This document shows, one piece after another, positions 18,787-29,357 of a stretch of 64,000 nucleotides of DNA. Where the stretch lies: the NCBI GenBank assembly GCA_963749485.1, contig CAVVMV010000013.1, positions 104,304 through 168,303 on the forward strand. The letters run 5' to 3'. The stretch is from JAZGGS01 sp963749485. Lineage in GTDB: Bacteria; Bacteroidota; Ignavibacteria; Ignavibacteriales; Ignavibacteriaceae. Under the pieces are notes generated by a model. It saw only the letters and a program-made list of their open reading frames with translations, was not told where the DNA came from and ran no database searches. The stretch's first letter is position 1. Every line of letters begins with the position of its first letter. Both the position numbers and the translations under genes were made by a program.

Positions 18787-20485
18787 TCATCTAACCAAAT
18801 TCATCTTTTTAACCTGCAAAAAATTACCTGATTCGAGTTTATAAAAATAGATGCCGCTTTTTAATTCTGCTGCGTTATAACTGATTGTATGAACTCCCGC
18901 TTCTTTTGCCTCATTTAGAAGCGTTGCTACAGTTTCACCAAGGATATTATAAACCAGTAGTTTTACATTTCCTTTTTCGGGAATTGAAAACTTAATTGTT
19001 GTTGATGGATTAAACGGGTTAGGATAATTCTGGCTTAACTCATATTCAATCGGTGTTCCTACATCTATCTCAATAACTTTTGAATATTCAAACTTTCCAT
19101 CATTATCAATCTGTTTTAAGCGATAAGAGTACGTTCCGCCATTAACATTATTATCTATAAAAGAATAATCCTTCGGCGAATTTGAATTTCCGTGTCCTTC
19201 CACAAATCCAATATTTAACCAATTTAGACTTTGGACAGTGGACATTGCACGATGGATTTCGAAACCATAATTGCTTACTTCTGTTTCTGTTACCCATTTT
19301 AGTAGTACTTGGTTATTCTTAATACTTGCAGTAAATGAAACCAATTCCACTGGTAACGAATTCTCTATTGTGAATGCGTCTATAGTATTACCACTCAGGC
19401 TTTACGACTGTGAAAATTAGCATTTCATTATCTATTTCAACCTTACAAAAATGATGTGCACTTGTTGCAAAAGTTACAAGATTTGGGTCAGAACCAGGCG
19501 TACTTAGTGGGGCTCCTCCACCTCCAGTGGTTATATGTATTACATCGTTTACTTCTGCTCGTGCATATAAGTGGTCTATGTCCTGCGAACACAATGGCAA
19601 CACCGTATTGTTCGCAAACGGTTGTATATAATTTCGAACATCTGAATCATTACTAAGACCTACCTGCCGCAGACCAACCCGGCTCATGGAAATAAATAAA
19701 TTTCCAAATTTTATATGTTGAAGTTAAGTACTTTCAATCCAGTTCTAATTGCGGTGAACCGGGAAATAGTCCTGCTCTGTATATTGATCACTCACTAAGA
19801 AGTGTGCAGGACCGTAGTCAAAAGACCAGTAAAAATCAGAAATATGTGGGTATGGAAAATATTTTTAAACTTACTGTCGCTTCCTTCATGATTACCTATG
19901 CTTCCCTGATATGGTAACGATCTTAACATCGCTTGTATATTTAAATATTGAGGATCAAAAAAATTCATTATCCCAATCTTCCTCAGTATTACTTGTAGTA
20001 AAATCTCCCATTGAAATAATTAATGTCTGAAATTCTTCATCATCTATATATGTTTCGTTTATTTTTTCAGCTATTAAATCATGAGTTTCTGGATATGTTC
20101 GTGTATCTCCATGGGCAAAAAACTTTAATGACGTAGCATCATCACTTGGTGCTGCATAAAATGATCCTGTATAGATTTCTTGATTTACGGTGACACGATA
20201 GTAATATTTAGTGCCTGGTGCTAAATTTGGAATAATGTAAGTATGCTGATGATCACTTCCATATTGAGAAGTCTTTACATTACCGATAGAATACGAAGTA
20301 GTTGTCCCCCACTCAATTGTACAAGTGGCAATTGAAGTTAATTGCCAGAGCACTTGCATCCCCTCAGTATTATCGCCTGGGTAAATTAAATAAGGTGCTT
20401 TTCGAAATGACTGCGAATAGTTTAGGTTAGAGATAGTTAAAGAAATAATAAACACAAAAACAGGAAAGGAGATATTCATTTTCAT
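18787..20485 (-). CDS. Secreted purple-acid-phosphatase-like metallophosphoesterase with type IX sorting domain
   Basis: Read in pieces over at least four frame breaks. The N terminus (start ATG 20485) has a signal peptide, then a fibronectin-like domain (RKAPYLIYPGDNTEGMQVLW, LAPGTKYYYRV) typical of purple acid phosphatases. Metallophosphoesterase motifs follow: FFAHGDTRT, ISMGDFTTS and YQGSIGNHEGS (GNHE, positions about 19885-19920), then DYGPAHFLVSDQ. A GGGGAPL segment near 19515 precedes the linker ELVSFTASIKNNQVLLKWVT and the sorting domain NYPNPFNPSTTIKFSIPEKG. It probably hydrolyses phosphate esters outside the cell. The breaks look like sequencing errors because every block is conserved and in order, but a true pseudogene cannot be excluded. 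Confidence 0.72.
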
Positions 20486-20514
20486 AATTCTCACTTATTC
20501 TGTTAAAAATTATT

Positions 20515-20721
20515 TTACTTAACTAAAGCCATTTTTCTAGATTGAATAAATCCGTTAGCTTCTATTTTATAGATATACATTCCACTGTTAAGGTTTTCTG
20601 CATTAAAATTAACTGTGTAAATTCCTGCTTCTTTTATTCCATTTACTAATTCCGCAACTTGCTCACCAAGCAGGTTGTAAACTGTTAATTTTACATTACC
20701 CGTTTGAGGAAGCGAAAACAT
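20515..20721 (-). pseudogene. Orphan type IX sorting-domain remnant
   Basis: Only the last 68 residues of a sorting domain are present: FSLPQTGNVKLTVYNLLGEQ, then AGIYTVNFNAENLNSGMYIY and QSRKMALVK. The NYPNPFNP part expected just before it is garbled (positions 20722-20745 still resemble FNPA), and no protein body follows upstream. It lies 30 bases before the metallophosphoesterase start, on the same strand. It is probably the 3' remnant of a secreted-protein gene lost by deletion, or the sign of a collapsed repeat in assembly. Confidence 0.6.
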
Positions 20722-20799
20722 TTTCAGCTGGTTTAAACGTAACTAATTAATTATAAAAGAGCCATAAGTTTTTATTATTTTTTTAATTGCTATTTAGCA

Positions 20800-20828
20800 A
20801 TAAAAAACCCCGCAGATGCGGGGTTTAA
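20800..20828 (-). terminator. Rho-independent terminator
   Basis: AACCCCGC and GCGGGGTT form an 8-bp GC-rich stem around AGAT (about 20806-20825). On the minus strand it is followed by TTTTTTATT. Its T run points away from any intact minus-strand gene to its right, so the gene it served seems to be missing. Confidence 0.7.
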
Positions 20829-21151
20829 TTGAGAATATGTTTTTAAAGTGTAATTAAAAAAGCTAAACTTTAGATTACCTGCATCTGCATTGGTACAAAA
20901 TTATTTTATATTTTGCTACGTAAATTTTATTTTTGTCTTGATTTGTTACAATACAATTGTAACATCGTAAGCCACTAAAGTGAATTTCAACCGATAAGGC
21001 ATAAAATAATAATCAAATAGTTCATTAGCCAGCCGAGGTACAATTTTTGATACATTAGTAGATTGCCATTAAATTGTATTTTAATTTTGTAATTGCTATT
21101 ATAAACCTGTTTGAAATTTTACGAAAATAGAAATTCTAGAAAGCTTATTTA
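20829..21151. other. Gene-free AT-rich stretch
   Basis: I see no coding frame or RNA gene here. The only structure is the inverted repeat at 20944-20964, annotated separately. It presumably contains the promoter of the plus-strand gene at 21152. Confidence 0.5.
20944..20964. promoter_or_regulatory. Perfect inverted repeat, candidate operator
   Basis: TGTTACAAT (20944-20952) and ATTGTAACA (20956-20964) are perfect 9-base arms around ACA. It lies 188 bases upstream of the plus-strand secreted-protein gene at 21152. Symmetry and spacing fit a dimeric repressor site; no T run makes it a terminator. Function is inferred from symmetry only. Confidence 0.4.
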
Positions 21152-23456
21152 ATGAATAAAGTTCTTACCTTAGTAATAATATGTATTTGTTCCGCAATTC
21201 ATTTTTCTCAAGAAATAATTCGGTCACCACAAAAAGTAGTAACTGCGGATTTTTTTGATAGGACTCCTCCTTTAATTGAAATGCCAATCATACTTCCCGG
21301 TGAGATAGAAAGAGACTGGAAAGACAAGGGGGTTCCAAATAAAGATGGTGTTAAGAAATTTGCAAAGAAAATTGAAAACCCTTATAATTTTGGTGGCGAT
21401 CCGTCCATTCAGGATTATATGGGTAATATTGATCTTGATTCACCTCCTATAAATAACTGGGATGGAGTAAACAATATCAATGGCGTTCTTCCACCAGATA
21501 CCCAAGGAGATGTTGGGCCAAACCATTATATTCAAATGGTTAATTTATCTTTTCAAATCTGGGATAAAGATGGTATTTCAGTTTACGGTCCAGTTGATAA
21601 CAGTACTTTATGGGATGGATTTGGGGATCCCTGGGATGGAACGAACGATGGTGATCCAATAATTCTTTATGATGAGACTGCAGACCGATGGATGTTTACG
21701 CAGTTTGCTCTTCCTAATTATCCCTATGGACCTTTTTATATATTAATTCCGAATCGCAGAGACAGGTGATCCTTTAGGATAATGGTACAGGTACGGATTT
21801 GAATTTGCAGATATGCCGGACTATCCAAAATTTGGAGTTTGGCCAGATGGTTATTATATGACTATTAATGAATTTGCTTCCGGCAGTCGGAAGTTGGGCA
21901 GGTGCAGGTGTTGCAGCTTTTGAACGAGATGTAATGCTGGCTGGTAATCCTTCATGCTATAATGATTTATTGGAATCTATCACCTTCTGCTGATCCCTGG
22001 TCAATGCTTCCATCTGATTTCGATGGAACTCCTCCTCCGCTGGAACTCCAAACTATATGGTTTACATGAATGATGATATCTGGGGTCATTCATTTGATCA
22101 TTTAAGAATCTTTGAATGCAGCGTTGATTGGATTACACCATCGAATTCGACATTAAGCTGGACCTCAGTTTTACAAACAGATCCATTTGATTATGGATTC
22201 TCTTACGTGTTCAGTGGATCCAACTCAAGTGTAACATACCGCAACCAGGTACTACCAAAGACTAGATGCGCTTTCTCAAGAGATTACTGTTTAGACTTGC
22301 AATACAGAAATTTTGGTAATTATCAAACGTTAGTAACTAATCATACAGTAGATGTATGCTACTGATCATGCAGGTGTAAGATGGTACGAATTAAGAAATA
22401 GTGGAAGCGGTTGGACTATTCATCAACAAGGGACTTATGCACCTGATGCTCACAACAGATGGATGGGAAGTATTGCAATGGATGGATATGGAAATTTCGG
22501 TTTAGGTTATTCAGTTTCTAGCAGTCAGTTTATCCATCGATTAGATATGTTGGTAGATACAAGAGATGATCCTCTTGGTCAAATGTCAATTACTGAACAA
22601 ACGTATTATTGCCGGAACTGGTTCGCAAACTGGCGGTCGCAATAGATGGGGAGATTATAGTATGATGTCGATTGATCCCGATTGATGATGCAACTTTTTG
22701 GTATACAACTGAATATATTCAGACCTCAGGTGGTGCACCCTGGAGAACAAGAGTTGCTTCATTTACATTTGGATTTGATTTGAATATTAAAGTGTTTTCT
22801 GGAGGGTCCTTACGCAGGTGGAAGTAGTATGAGCACCAATCTGAATTCCGGAGGGTATTTACCAACATTACAGCCATTTAATTCATCACCATGGAATTAT
22901 GACGGGATTGAAAAAGTTGTAAGCGATTTTTTTGCATCAAATACAAACATAGTTGATTGGGTTCTCGTTGAACTTCGCACAGGAACTTCTGCCTTCAACA
23001 ATCGTAGCACAAAGAGCTGGTTTGCTAAGAAATGATGGTATCATCGTTGGACTTGACGGTGTTAGTCCTTTGAGGTTTGGTTTACCTGCAGGCAATTATT
23101 ATATAGTGGTCCATCATCGTAATCATCTATCAATAATGAGCAATAGTGCAGTAACAATAAACAGCTATCCTCCTGCTGTTACTTATGATTTCACTACAGC
23201 ACTGACACAAGCATATACAACTGGTCCCGATCCAATGATTGATCTTGGTGGCGGAGTCTATGGAATGTTTACTGGTGATGCGGATGCGAATGGACAAATA
23301 ACCGGAACTGATTTTAACGTTTTCAATCCTGCATTCAGATCTGCTGTTACAGGATATGAGATGCCCGATTGGAATTTAGATGCTCAGGTTACGGGAACAG
23401 ACTTTAATTTGTTTAATCCTAATTTTAGAGCAGCACGGGTAAGTCAGGTTCCGTAA
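21152..23456 (+). CDS. Large secreted protein ending in a dockerin-like EF-hand pair
   Basis: A signal peptide (LTLVIICICSAIHFSQ) leads into a domain with NGVLPPDTQGDVGPNHYIQM and DGDPIILYDETADRWMFTQF, a pattern seen in large surface proteins of this lineage. At least five frame breaks (about 21765, 22050, 22350, 22640, 23000) interrupt it. The C-terminal module reads VDWVLVELRTGTSA, GIIVGLDGVSPLRFGLPAGN, YYIVVHHRNH, then two calcium-loop repeats, DADANGQITGTDFNVFNP and DWNLDAQVTGTDFNLFNP, ending RVSQVP. The repeats match EF-hand-like dockerin loops (D-x-N/D-x-D/N-G). Unlike its neighbours it has no type IX sorting domain. It is followed 44 bases later by a cohesin-like protein that has one. 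Confidence 0.75.
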
Positions 23457-23500
23457 ACAAAATTTTTAGAAGCTAATATCAATTTAAAATATAATATAGA

Positions 23501-24611
23501 ATGAAGATAATTATAGTCGCTTTCACGTTATTTTTTTGTAGTTTGTCATTTGCGCAAACTACAATCGAGCAAAGATTACTAGTTGCATTAAACGAAGGCA
23601 CACTTGGCGGTGCATTTCAAGTAGCAGATACAGGTTAAGGGTACTAATTTACCTGTAGCTAATACTCTTGGATCAGCTACTATAGATGTGCAATTTGATA
23701 ATTCTCTGCTTACATATACCGATGCTACGCTTGGACCAATTACAGCTGCATTGGGTTATTCAAATAGCATTCCTATTGATAATACAACTTCTATAAGATA
23801 TGGACCTCTTGGTACAGGTATTGGCCCTCTCGAAGGTGATGGTTATGATCTTTGCCTTATCATATGAAACTTGGATTACACTAAATTTTACGATAGCTGA
23901 TCCTTTAGGAACAGCAAATCTTAACGATTGACGACGGGTCAAACCAAATTGGTCTTTATGATAGCCATTCAAACAGTAATGGTTCAGGCACAATTAATAA
24001 CCAGATCTTTATCCACTCCGATAAATATTACGGGAGAACCTCTTCCGGTTGAATTAACTTTCTTTACAGCTTCAATGTCAGGAACCAACGTTAAATTGCA
24101 TTGGCAAACTGAAACAGAAGTTAACAATTATGGCTTTGAAGTACTTCGCTTATATCAAAATGAAGATAATTGGGAAAAGATAGGATTTGTGGGGGGGAAT
24201 GGAAATTCCAATTCTCCAAAAGACATACCGATTCATTGATAAGTCAGTCGAGGCGGGAAAATATATTGTACAAATTAAAGCAGATTGATAATGACGGTAC
24301 GTTTGAATACTCCAACCAGAGTTGAGGTTGATTTGGGATCACCTAAAAATTATACATTGACCCAGAATTATCCCAATCCTTTTAATCCAACTACCCAAAT
24401 TAAATTCAGTCTCCCTCAACCAGGTTTTGTTAATCTTAAAGTATTCAGTCTATTGGGCGAAGAAATAGAAACCCTTATCAACAATGAATATATGAAAGAG
24501 GGAATCCATAAGGCAAATTTCAATCCAAGCGGTTTAAATAGTGGAGTATACATTTACAGGCTAGAAATTAATGGATTTGTTGACGTTAAAAAAATGGTAT
24601 ACTTAAAATAA
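23501..24611 (+). CDS. Cohesin-like secreted protein with type IX sorting domain
   Basis: The start is ATG 23501 with signal peptide KIIIVAFTLFFCSLSFAQ. After a one-base insertion near 23632 the mature domain reads VQIQVKGTNLPVANTLGSA, TIDVQFDNSLLTYTDATLGP, and later ITLNFTIADPLGTANLTID, a beta-sandwich pattern like cohesin domains. A linker (EPLPVELTFFTASMSGTNVK) leads to the sorting domain LTQNYPNPFNPTTQIKFSLP, ending VDVKKMVYLK. Further frame breaks near 23866, 24015, 24230 and 24280 are taken as errors. With the preceding dockerin-like gene it could form a surface anchor-and-client pair. The cohesin assignment is by pattern and is moderately secure. Confidence 0.7.
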
Positions 24612-24634
24612 TTTTTAGTTTATTTGATATGCTA

Positions 24635-24664
24635 AAAAAGCCTCCTATATAGGAGGTTTTTTTG
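24635..24664 (+). terminator. Rho-independent terminator after the cohesin-like gene
   Basis: The palindrome CCTCCTATATAGGAGG (24641-24656) is followed by seven T residues on the plus strand, 29 bases after the stop at 24611. Confidence 0.85.
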
Positions 24665-24742
24665 TTTAGCAATCCAGTAAAGATAGTATTTTTGTCATTA
24701 AAAGATGTGAGATTATTTAATCGGCTTAAGAAAGAAAATGAT

Positions 24743-25666
24743 ATGACTAAAAAAATCATCATCACAGGCGCAACAGGTTCAATTGGAAGACTACTTTGCT
24801 TAAAACTTTTAAACAAGGGGAAATGAAGTAACTATCTTCACACGAAATACCGATAGCTGCTAAGAAGAAATTACCAACTCAATTAATATTGTCAAGTGGG
24901 ATTACAAAACTCCAGATGAATGGAAAGATCATCTTAATGGAATAGATGTTGTTGTTCATCTTGCAGGTGCAAATCTTGGTGCAAAAAGATGGAATAAAAA
25001 ATACAAAAAGCTGGCTTATGAAAGCAGAATAATCAGCACAAGAAATTTAGTTGAAGCAATTGCAGCAGTGGATAAAAAACCTAAAGCTTTTATTTGTTCT
25101 TCTGCAGTTGGATATTATGGAAACAGAAGTGATGATTATTTAAGCGAAGATGAAGAACGTGCAGATAATTTTCTTGCAAAGCTTTGCGCTGATTGGGAAA
25201 AAGAAGCTGCAAAAGTTGAAACTCTTAGGTGTAAGAAGAGTTTCAGTAAGAACCGGTTTGGTTTTAAGCAAGGATGAAGGATTATTAAAACAAATGATTC
25301 CATCCTTTAAATTATTTTTAGGCGGATATTTAGGAAACGGCAAACAATGGTTTCCGTGGATTCATATTGATGATATTGTTGGTATTTATCTTCACGCAAT
25401 TGATAATGAAAGTCTTAAGCGGAACTGTAAATGCAGCATCACCCGGAATTGTAAGGATGAAAGAATTTGCTAAAACATTGGGTAAAGTTTTACATCGCCC
25501 ATCTTTTCTTCCCATTCCAAAATTTGCTATTAAGATATTGAAAGGTGAGCTGGGAAATTATGTAACAGACAGCCAGAGAGTTGTGATGGATAAATTACTG
25601 AAGAGTGGTTATAAATTTAAGTTTGAAAATTTAGAAGAAGCTTTGAGGGATCTGTTAAAAAAATAG
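24743..25666 (+). CDS. TIGR01777-family NAD(P)-binding epimerase-like protein (YfcH/SulA-like)
   Basis: Starts at ATG 24743: KKIIITGATGSIGRLLCLKL has the Rossmann GxxGxxG. Conserved blocks follow in order over four frame breaks (near 24825, 24860, 25225, 25417): VVHLAGANLGAKRW, KAFICSSAVGYYGNR, RVSVRTGLVLSKDEG, WFPWIHIDDIVGIYLHAI, GTVNAASPGIVRMKEFAKTL, and LRDLLKK at the end. The order and the WIHIDD and SAVGYYG motifs define the TIGR01777 group of extended short-chain dehydrogenase/epimerases, whose substrate is unknown. The total of about 305 residues is the family length, so the breaks look like sequencing errors. It converges on ahcY across a shared terminator. Confidence 0.82.
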
Positions 25667-25690
25667 GGGCGCAATAAAGTGCGCCCCTTA
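25656..25690. terminator. Bidirectional terminator between the epimerase gene and ahcY
   Basis: GGGGCGCA (25666-25673) and TGCGCCCC (25680-25687) form a perfect 8-bp stem around ATAAAG. The minus strand is followed by ATTTTTTT, a strong T tract serving ahcY. The plus side is weaker (TTATAG). Confidence 0.85.
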
Positions 25691-25697
25691 TAGAATA

Positions 25698-27033
25698 TTA
25701 ATATCGATAATAATCTGGTTTGTAAGGTCCTTCAACAGGAACGTCAATATATTCAGCCTGTTCTGGTGTTAGCACATCTAATTCAACACCAATTTTTTCA
25801 AGATGTAAACTTGCAACCATTTCATCCAGATGTTTTGGTAAAGTATAAACTTTATTTTCATATTTATCGTGTTTTGTCCACAGTTCAATTTGTGCAAGCA
25901 CCTGGTTAGTAAATGAATTAGACATCACAAAGGAGGGATGACCCATTGCACAGCCAAGATTTACTAATCTGCCTTCTGCAAGAACGATTATATCTTTTCC
26001 ATCAACATTGTACATATCAACCTGTGGTTTAATGGTATCCTTTGTGTTGCCGTAATTATCATTCAGCCAGGCCATATCAATTTCGTTATCAAAATGCCCG
26101 ATGTTACAAACAATAGTTTTATCTTTCATTAGTTCTGAAGATTTTTTCATTAATAACATTATAGTTACCGGTTGCAGTTACAACAATATTTGCACGCGGT
26201 AACAGCATCTTCCATTTTTTTAACTTCGTAACCATCCATTGCAGCCTGCAATGCACAGATAGGATCAATCTCTGTAACAATTACTCTTACATCTGCACCT
26301 CTTAAGTGATTGAGCAGAACCTTTACCAACATCACCGTAACCGGCAACAACAGCTACTTTGCCAGCAAGCATAAGATCGGTGGCTCTCCGGATTGCATCC
26401 ACTAAAGATTCGCGGCAGCCGTATTTATTATCAAATTTAGATTTTGTTACTGAATCGTTAACATTTATTGCTGGTATTGGAAGTGTTCCATTTTTCTCTC
26501 TTTCATACAGACGGTGAACACCAGTTGTTGTTTCTTCAGAAATACCTTTTATACCTGAAGCTAGTTCAGGATAGTTATCCAAAACCATATTGGTTAAATC
26601 GCCACCGTCATCCAAAATCATATTCAATGGTTTCTTATCATCACCAAAAAACAAAGTCTGTTCAATACACCAATCATATTCTTCCAGGGTTTCACCTTTC
26701 CATGCATAAACAGGAATTCCTTCTTTTGCAATTGCAGCTGCAGCATGATCCTGCGTAGAAAAAATATTACAGGATGACCATTGAACTTCTGCACCAAGTT
26801 CAAGCAATGTTTCAATTAATACCGCTGTTTGAATTGTCATATGCAAACAACCGGCAATGCGTGCACCTTTTAGAGGTTTTTCATCTTTATACATTTTTCT
26901 TAATGACATTAAGACCAGGCATTTCAGCTTCAGCAAGTTTTATCTCTTTCCTTCCCCAGTCAGCAAGTGAAATATCCTTAACTTTATAACGGTAGTTTTT
27001 TTACATCATTTTTTACATCATTGCTTCACTCAT
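25698..27033 (-). CDS. ahcY: Adenosylhomocysteinase (SAH hydrolase)
   Basis: From ATG 27033 the blocks are KVKDISLADWGRKEIKLAEA, MPGLxxLRKMYKDEKPLKGA, RIAGCLHMTIQTAVLIETL, GAEVQWSSCNIFSTQDHAAA, NMILDDGGDLTNMVL, GISEETTTGVHRLYE, and the NAD fold VAVVAGYGDVGKGSAQSL, ending PVEGPYKPDYYRY, the conserved C terminus. These cover a complete enzyme of about 440 residues. It splits S-adenosylhomocysteine to homocysteine and adenosine, with tightly bound NAD. Breaks near 27005, 26900, 26310 and 26160 are errors in an otherwise complete gene. The first codons contain a tandem ATGATGTAAAAA duplication (27003-27026) that spoils the frame. It follows metK, giving a compact methyl-cycle operon. Confidence 0.9.
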
Positions 27034-27062
27034 TTTATTTATCCTTATCTGTTATATAAAAC

Positions 27063-28206
27063 TTATACATATTTTTTAAACTTAGGAACAAGATCAAGTT
27101 TTTCCCAGGTAAATCCATCACCGTTTCTGCCAAAGTGACCATACGCAGAAGTACTCTGATAAATTGGTCTTCTTAATTTTAATCTTTTTATTATTCCTTT
27201 TGGTGTAAGATCAACTTGATCAGTAATCATTTTAGAAATTTCGTTATCTGGAATAACGCCGGTACCCTTTGTATCAACAAAAACAGAAATCGGTTCAGCA
27301 ACACCAATTGCATATGATAACTGGACAAGACATTCTTTAGCCAGTTTTGCTGCAACAACGTTTTTGGCAATATGCCGTGCAGCGTAAGTTGCACTTCTAT
27401 CAACTTTAGAAGGATCTTTACCAGAAAAAGCACCGCCGCCGTGTGGAGCCCAGCCGCCGTAAGTATCAACAATAATCTTTCTTCCTGTTAAACCGCTGTC
27501 GCCATGCGGTCCGCCTATTTCAAATCTTCCGGTTGGATTAACAAAATATTTTGTTTTTTTATCAAGGTATCGGCTAGGAATTACTTTTTTTATAACATGT
27601 TCAATTACATCTTTTTTAATTCGTGATCTGCTTTGTATCTGAATTGTGCTGTGTAGAAATCACAACTGCATCTACTCTTAAAGGTTTACCGTTATCACTA
27701 TATTCAATTGTAACCTGTGATTTTGAATCGGGACGAAGATAAGGCATCAGCTTATTATTTTTCTTTCTGATGTCAGCAAGTTTTTTTACAAGTTTATGTG
27801 CAAACATTATAGGCATAGGCATAAGTTCAGGAGTTTGATCACAAGCATAACCAAACATTATTCCCTGGTCACCTGCACCTCCTGTATCAACACCCATTGC
27901 TATATCGGGTGATTGTGAATGTATTGCATTAAGCACAGAACAAGATTCAGAATCAAATTTATATTCTGCTTCAGTGTAACCTATATTTCTAACTGTTTCA
28001 CGAACAATATCCGGAACTTCTATATAAGCTTTTGTTGTTATTTCACCACCAACAAGTACGAGTCCTGTTGTTACAAAAGTTTCGCACGCAACTCTTGCGT
28101 TGGGATCTTCTTTATAAATTGCATCTAATATTCCATCTGAAATTGCATCGCAAATTTTATCCGGATGTCCTTCAGAAACTGATTCGGAAGTGAAATAAAA
28201 CGACAT
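27063..28206 (-). CDS. metK: S-adenosylmethionine synthetase
   Basis: The N-terminal 190 residues (FYFTSESVSEGHPDKICDAI; CETFVTTGLVLVGGEITTKA; GAGDQGIMFGYACDQT) and, in the next frame, the C-terminal half (RFEIGGPHGDSGLTGRKII, DTYGGWAPHGGGAFSGKD, DRSATYAARHIAKNVVAA, YGHFGRNGDGFTWEKLD) make a complete MetK. GHPDK and GGGAFSGKD are the ATP and phosphate-binding signatures. The break near 27614 is a six-A run where ELKKD needs seven, which is direct evidence of a homopolymer error. The enzyme makes SAM from methionine and ATP. It lies 30 bases upstream of ahcY and has a TAnnTTTG promoter candidate at 28277-28307. Confidence 0.93.
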
Positions 28207-28276
28207 AATTTAATAACCTCTTAGTGAAAAATTTACTAAGTAATAATTTAATAACTACTTTCTAAAAAAGAAGCTA

Positions 28277-28307
28277 CAAAAGTACCCAATCACTTTATAA
28301 ATAACAA
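28277..28307 (-). promoter_or_regulatory. Bacteroidota-type promoter candidate for metK-ahcY
   Basis: On the minus strand TACTTTTG (28277-28284) matches TAnnTTTG. A TTG lies 20 bases upstream (28305-28307), near the usual -33 position. It is 71 bases before the metK start. I saw no obvious SAM-binding riboswitch fold in the leader. Confidence 0.5.
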
Positions 28308-28391
28308 GCAAAACTGCATAGAGTAGTATTGCTATCAGCAGTGATTGTTAATATTTATATATTTACTTAATAAATATAAAGCAGAGTTAAT

Positions 28392-29352
28392 ATGATCAGG
28401 TTGAAAACTAAAATTACAGAACTTTTAAAGATCGAATATCCTATAATTCAGGGAGGAATGATCTGGGTATCCGGCTGGAAACTTGCATCGGCAGTTTCTA
28501 ACAATGGTGGATTAGGATTGATCGGTTCCGGTTCGATGAAACCTGATTTACTAAGAGAACATATTAAAAAATGTTTTAATGCAACAAACAATCCATTCGG
28601 AGTTAACATTCCACTGATGCGGGAAGACTCTGCAGAACTTGTAAATGTTGTGCTGGAAGAAGGTGTTAAAATTGTTTTCACTTCTGCAGGAAATCCAAAA
28701 ACGTTTACAAAATTACTAAAACAAAATAATGTTATAGTTGTTCATGTTGTTCCGTCTGTAAAATTTGGTTTGAAGGCAGAGGGTGCCGGTTGTGATGCAG
28801 TGGTTGGTGAAGGTGTTGAAGCCGGCGGACATAATGGATTTGATGAAATTTCAACGATGACGTTAATTCCGCAGCTTGTTGATGCACTTAAAATTCCGGT
28901 TATTGCTGCGGGTGGAATCGGTGATGGAAGAGGTATGCTTGCTGCTTTATCACTTAGGTGCTGATGGTGTGCAAATAGGAACACGCTTTGCTGCAACGGA
29001 GGAATCTTCTGCTCACCCTAACTTTAAACGGCGGATTGTTGAAGCAGCTGACAACGATACAGTTCTTGCTCTGAAAAAAATCGGAATGGTAAGAATGATT
29101 AAAAATGAATTTGCTGAAAAAGCAGTTAAGGCAACAGAAGAAGGTTGGAGTGCAGAGCAGCAAACAGAATTGCTTGGTAAAAAAAGAGCAATGCTCGGCA
29201 TTTTTGAAGGTGATGAAAAAGAAGGTGAGCTTGAAGCAGGGCAAATATCAGGATTGATAAAAGAAATACTTCCTGTAAAAGATGTGATGAAAAATCTGCT
29301 TAAAGAAACTGAAGAAGCTTACAATAAAATTGAAAGTAAAATTTCATCTTAA
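28392..29352 (+). CDS. Nitronate monooxygenase/FabK-like FMN oxidoreductase
   Basis: A TIM-barrel FMN protein of about 320 residues. The sequence IEYPIIQGGMIWVSGWKLAS at residue 14 and NNGGLGLIGSGSM are the N-terminal FMN motifs. GVEAGGHNGFDEISTMTLIP carries the conserved AGGHxG, and PVIAAGGIGDGRGMLAALSL followed by GADGVQIGTRF is the phosphate-binding C-terminal part. One base inserted near 28955 breaks the frame before GADGVQ. The family includes nitronate monooxygenases (detoxifying propionate-3-nitronate) and FabK enoyl-ACP reductases; sequence alone does not separate them safely. It is divergent from metK and ends five bases from the convergent ispH. Confidence 0.82.
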
Positions 29353-29357
29353 AATAT

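Noticed and set aside
18787..24611. Frequent frame breaks suggesting a cluster of decaying surface-protein pseudogenes
   Set aside because: Domain blocks are complete and in order, and essential genes nearby show the same kind of single-base shifts, so sequencing error is the simpler explanation. Only the tail at 20515-20721 lacks its body.
28207..28391. SAM or SAH riboswitch in the metK-nitronate monooxygenase intergenic region
   Set aside because: No conserved helices or A/G-rich core of known SAM-binding RNAs could be made out; only a TAnnTTTG promoter is supported.
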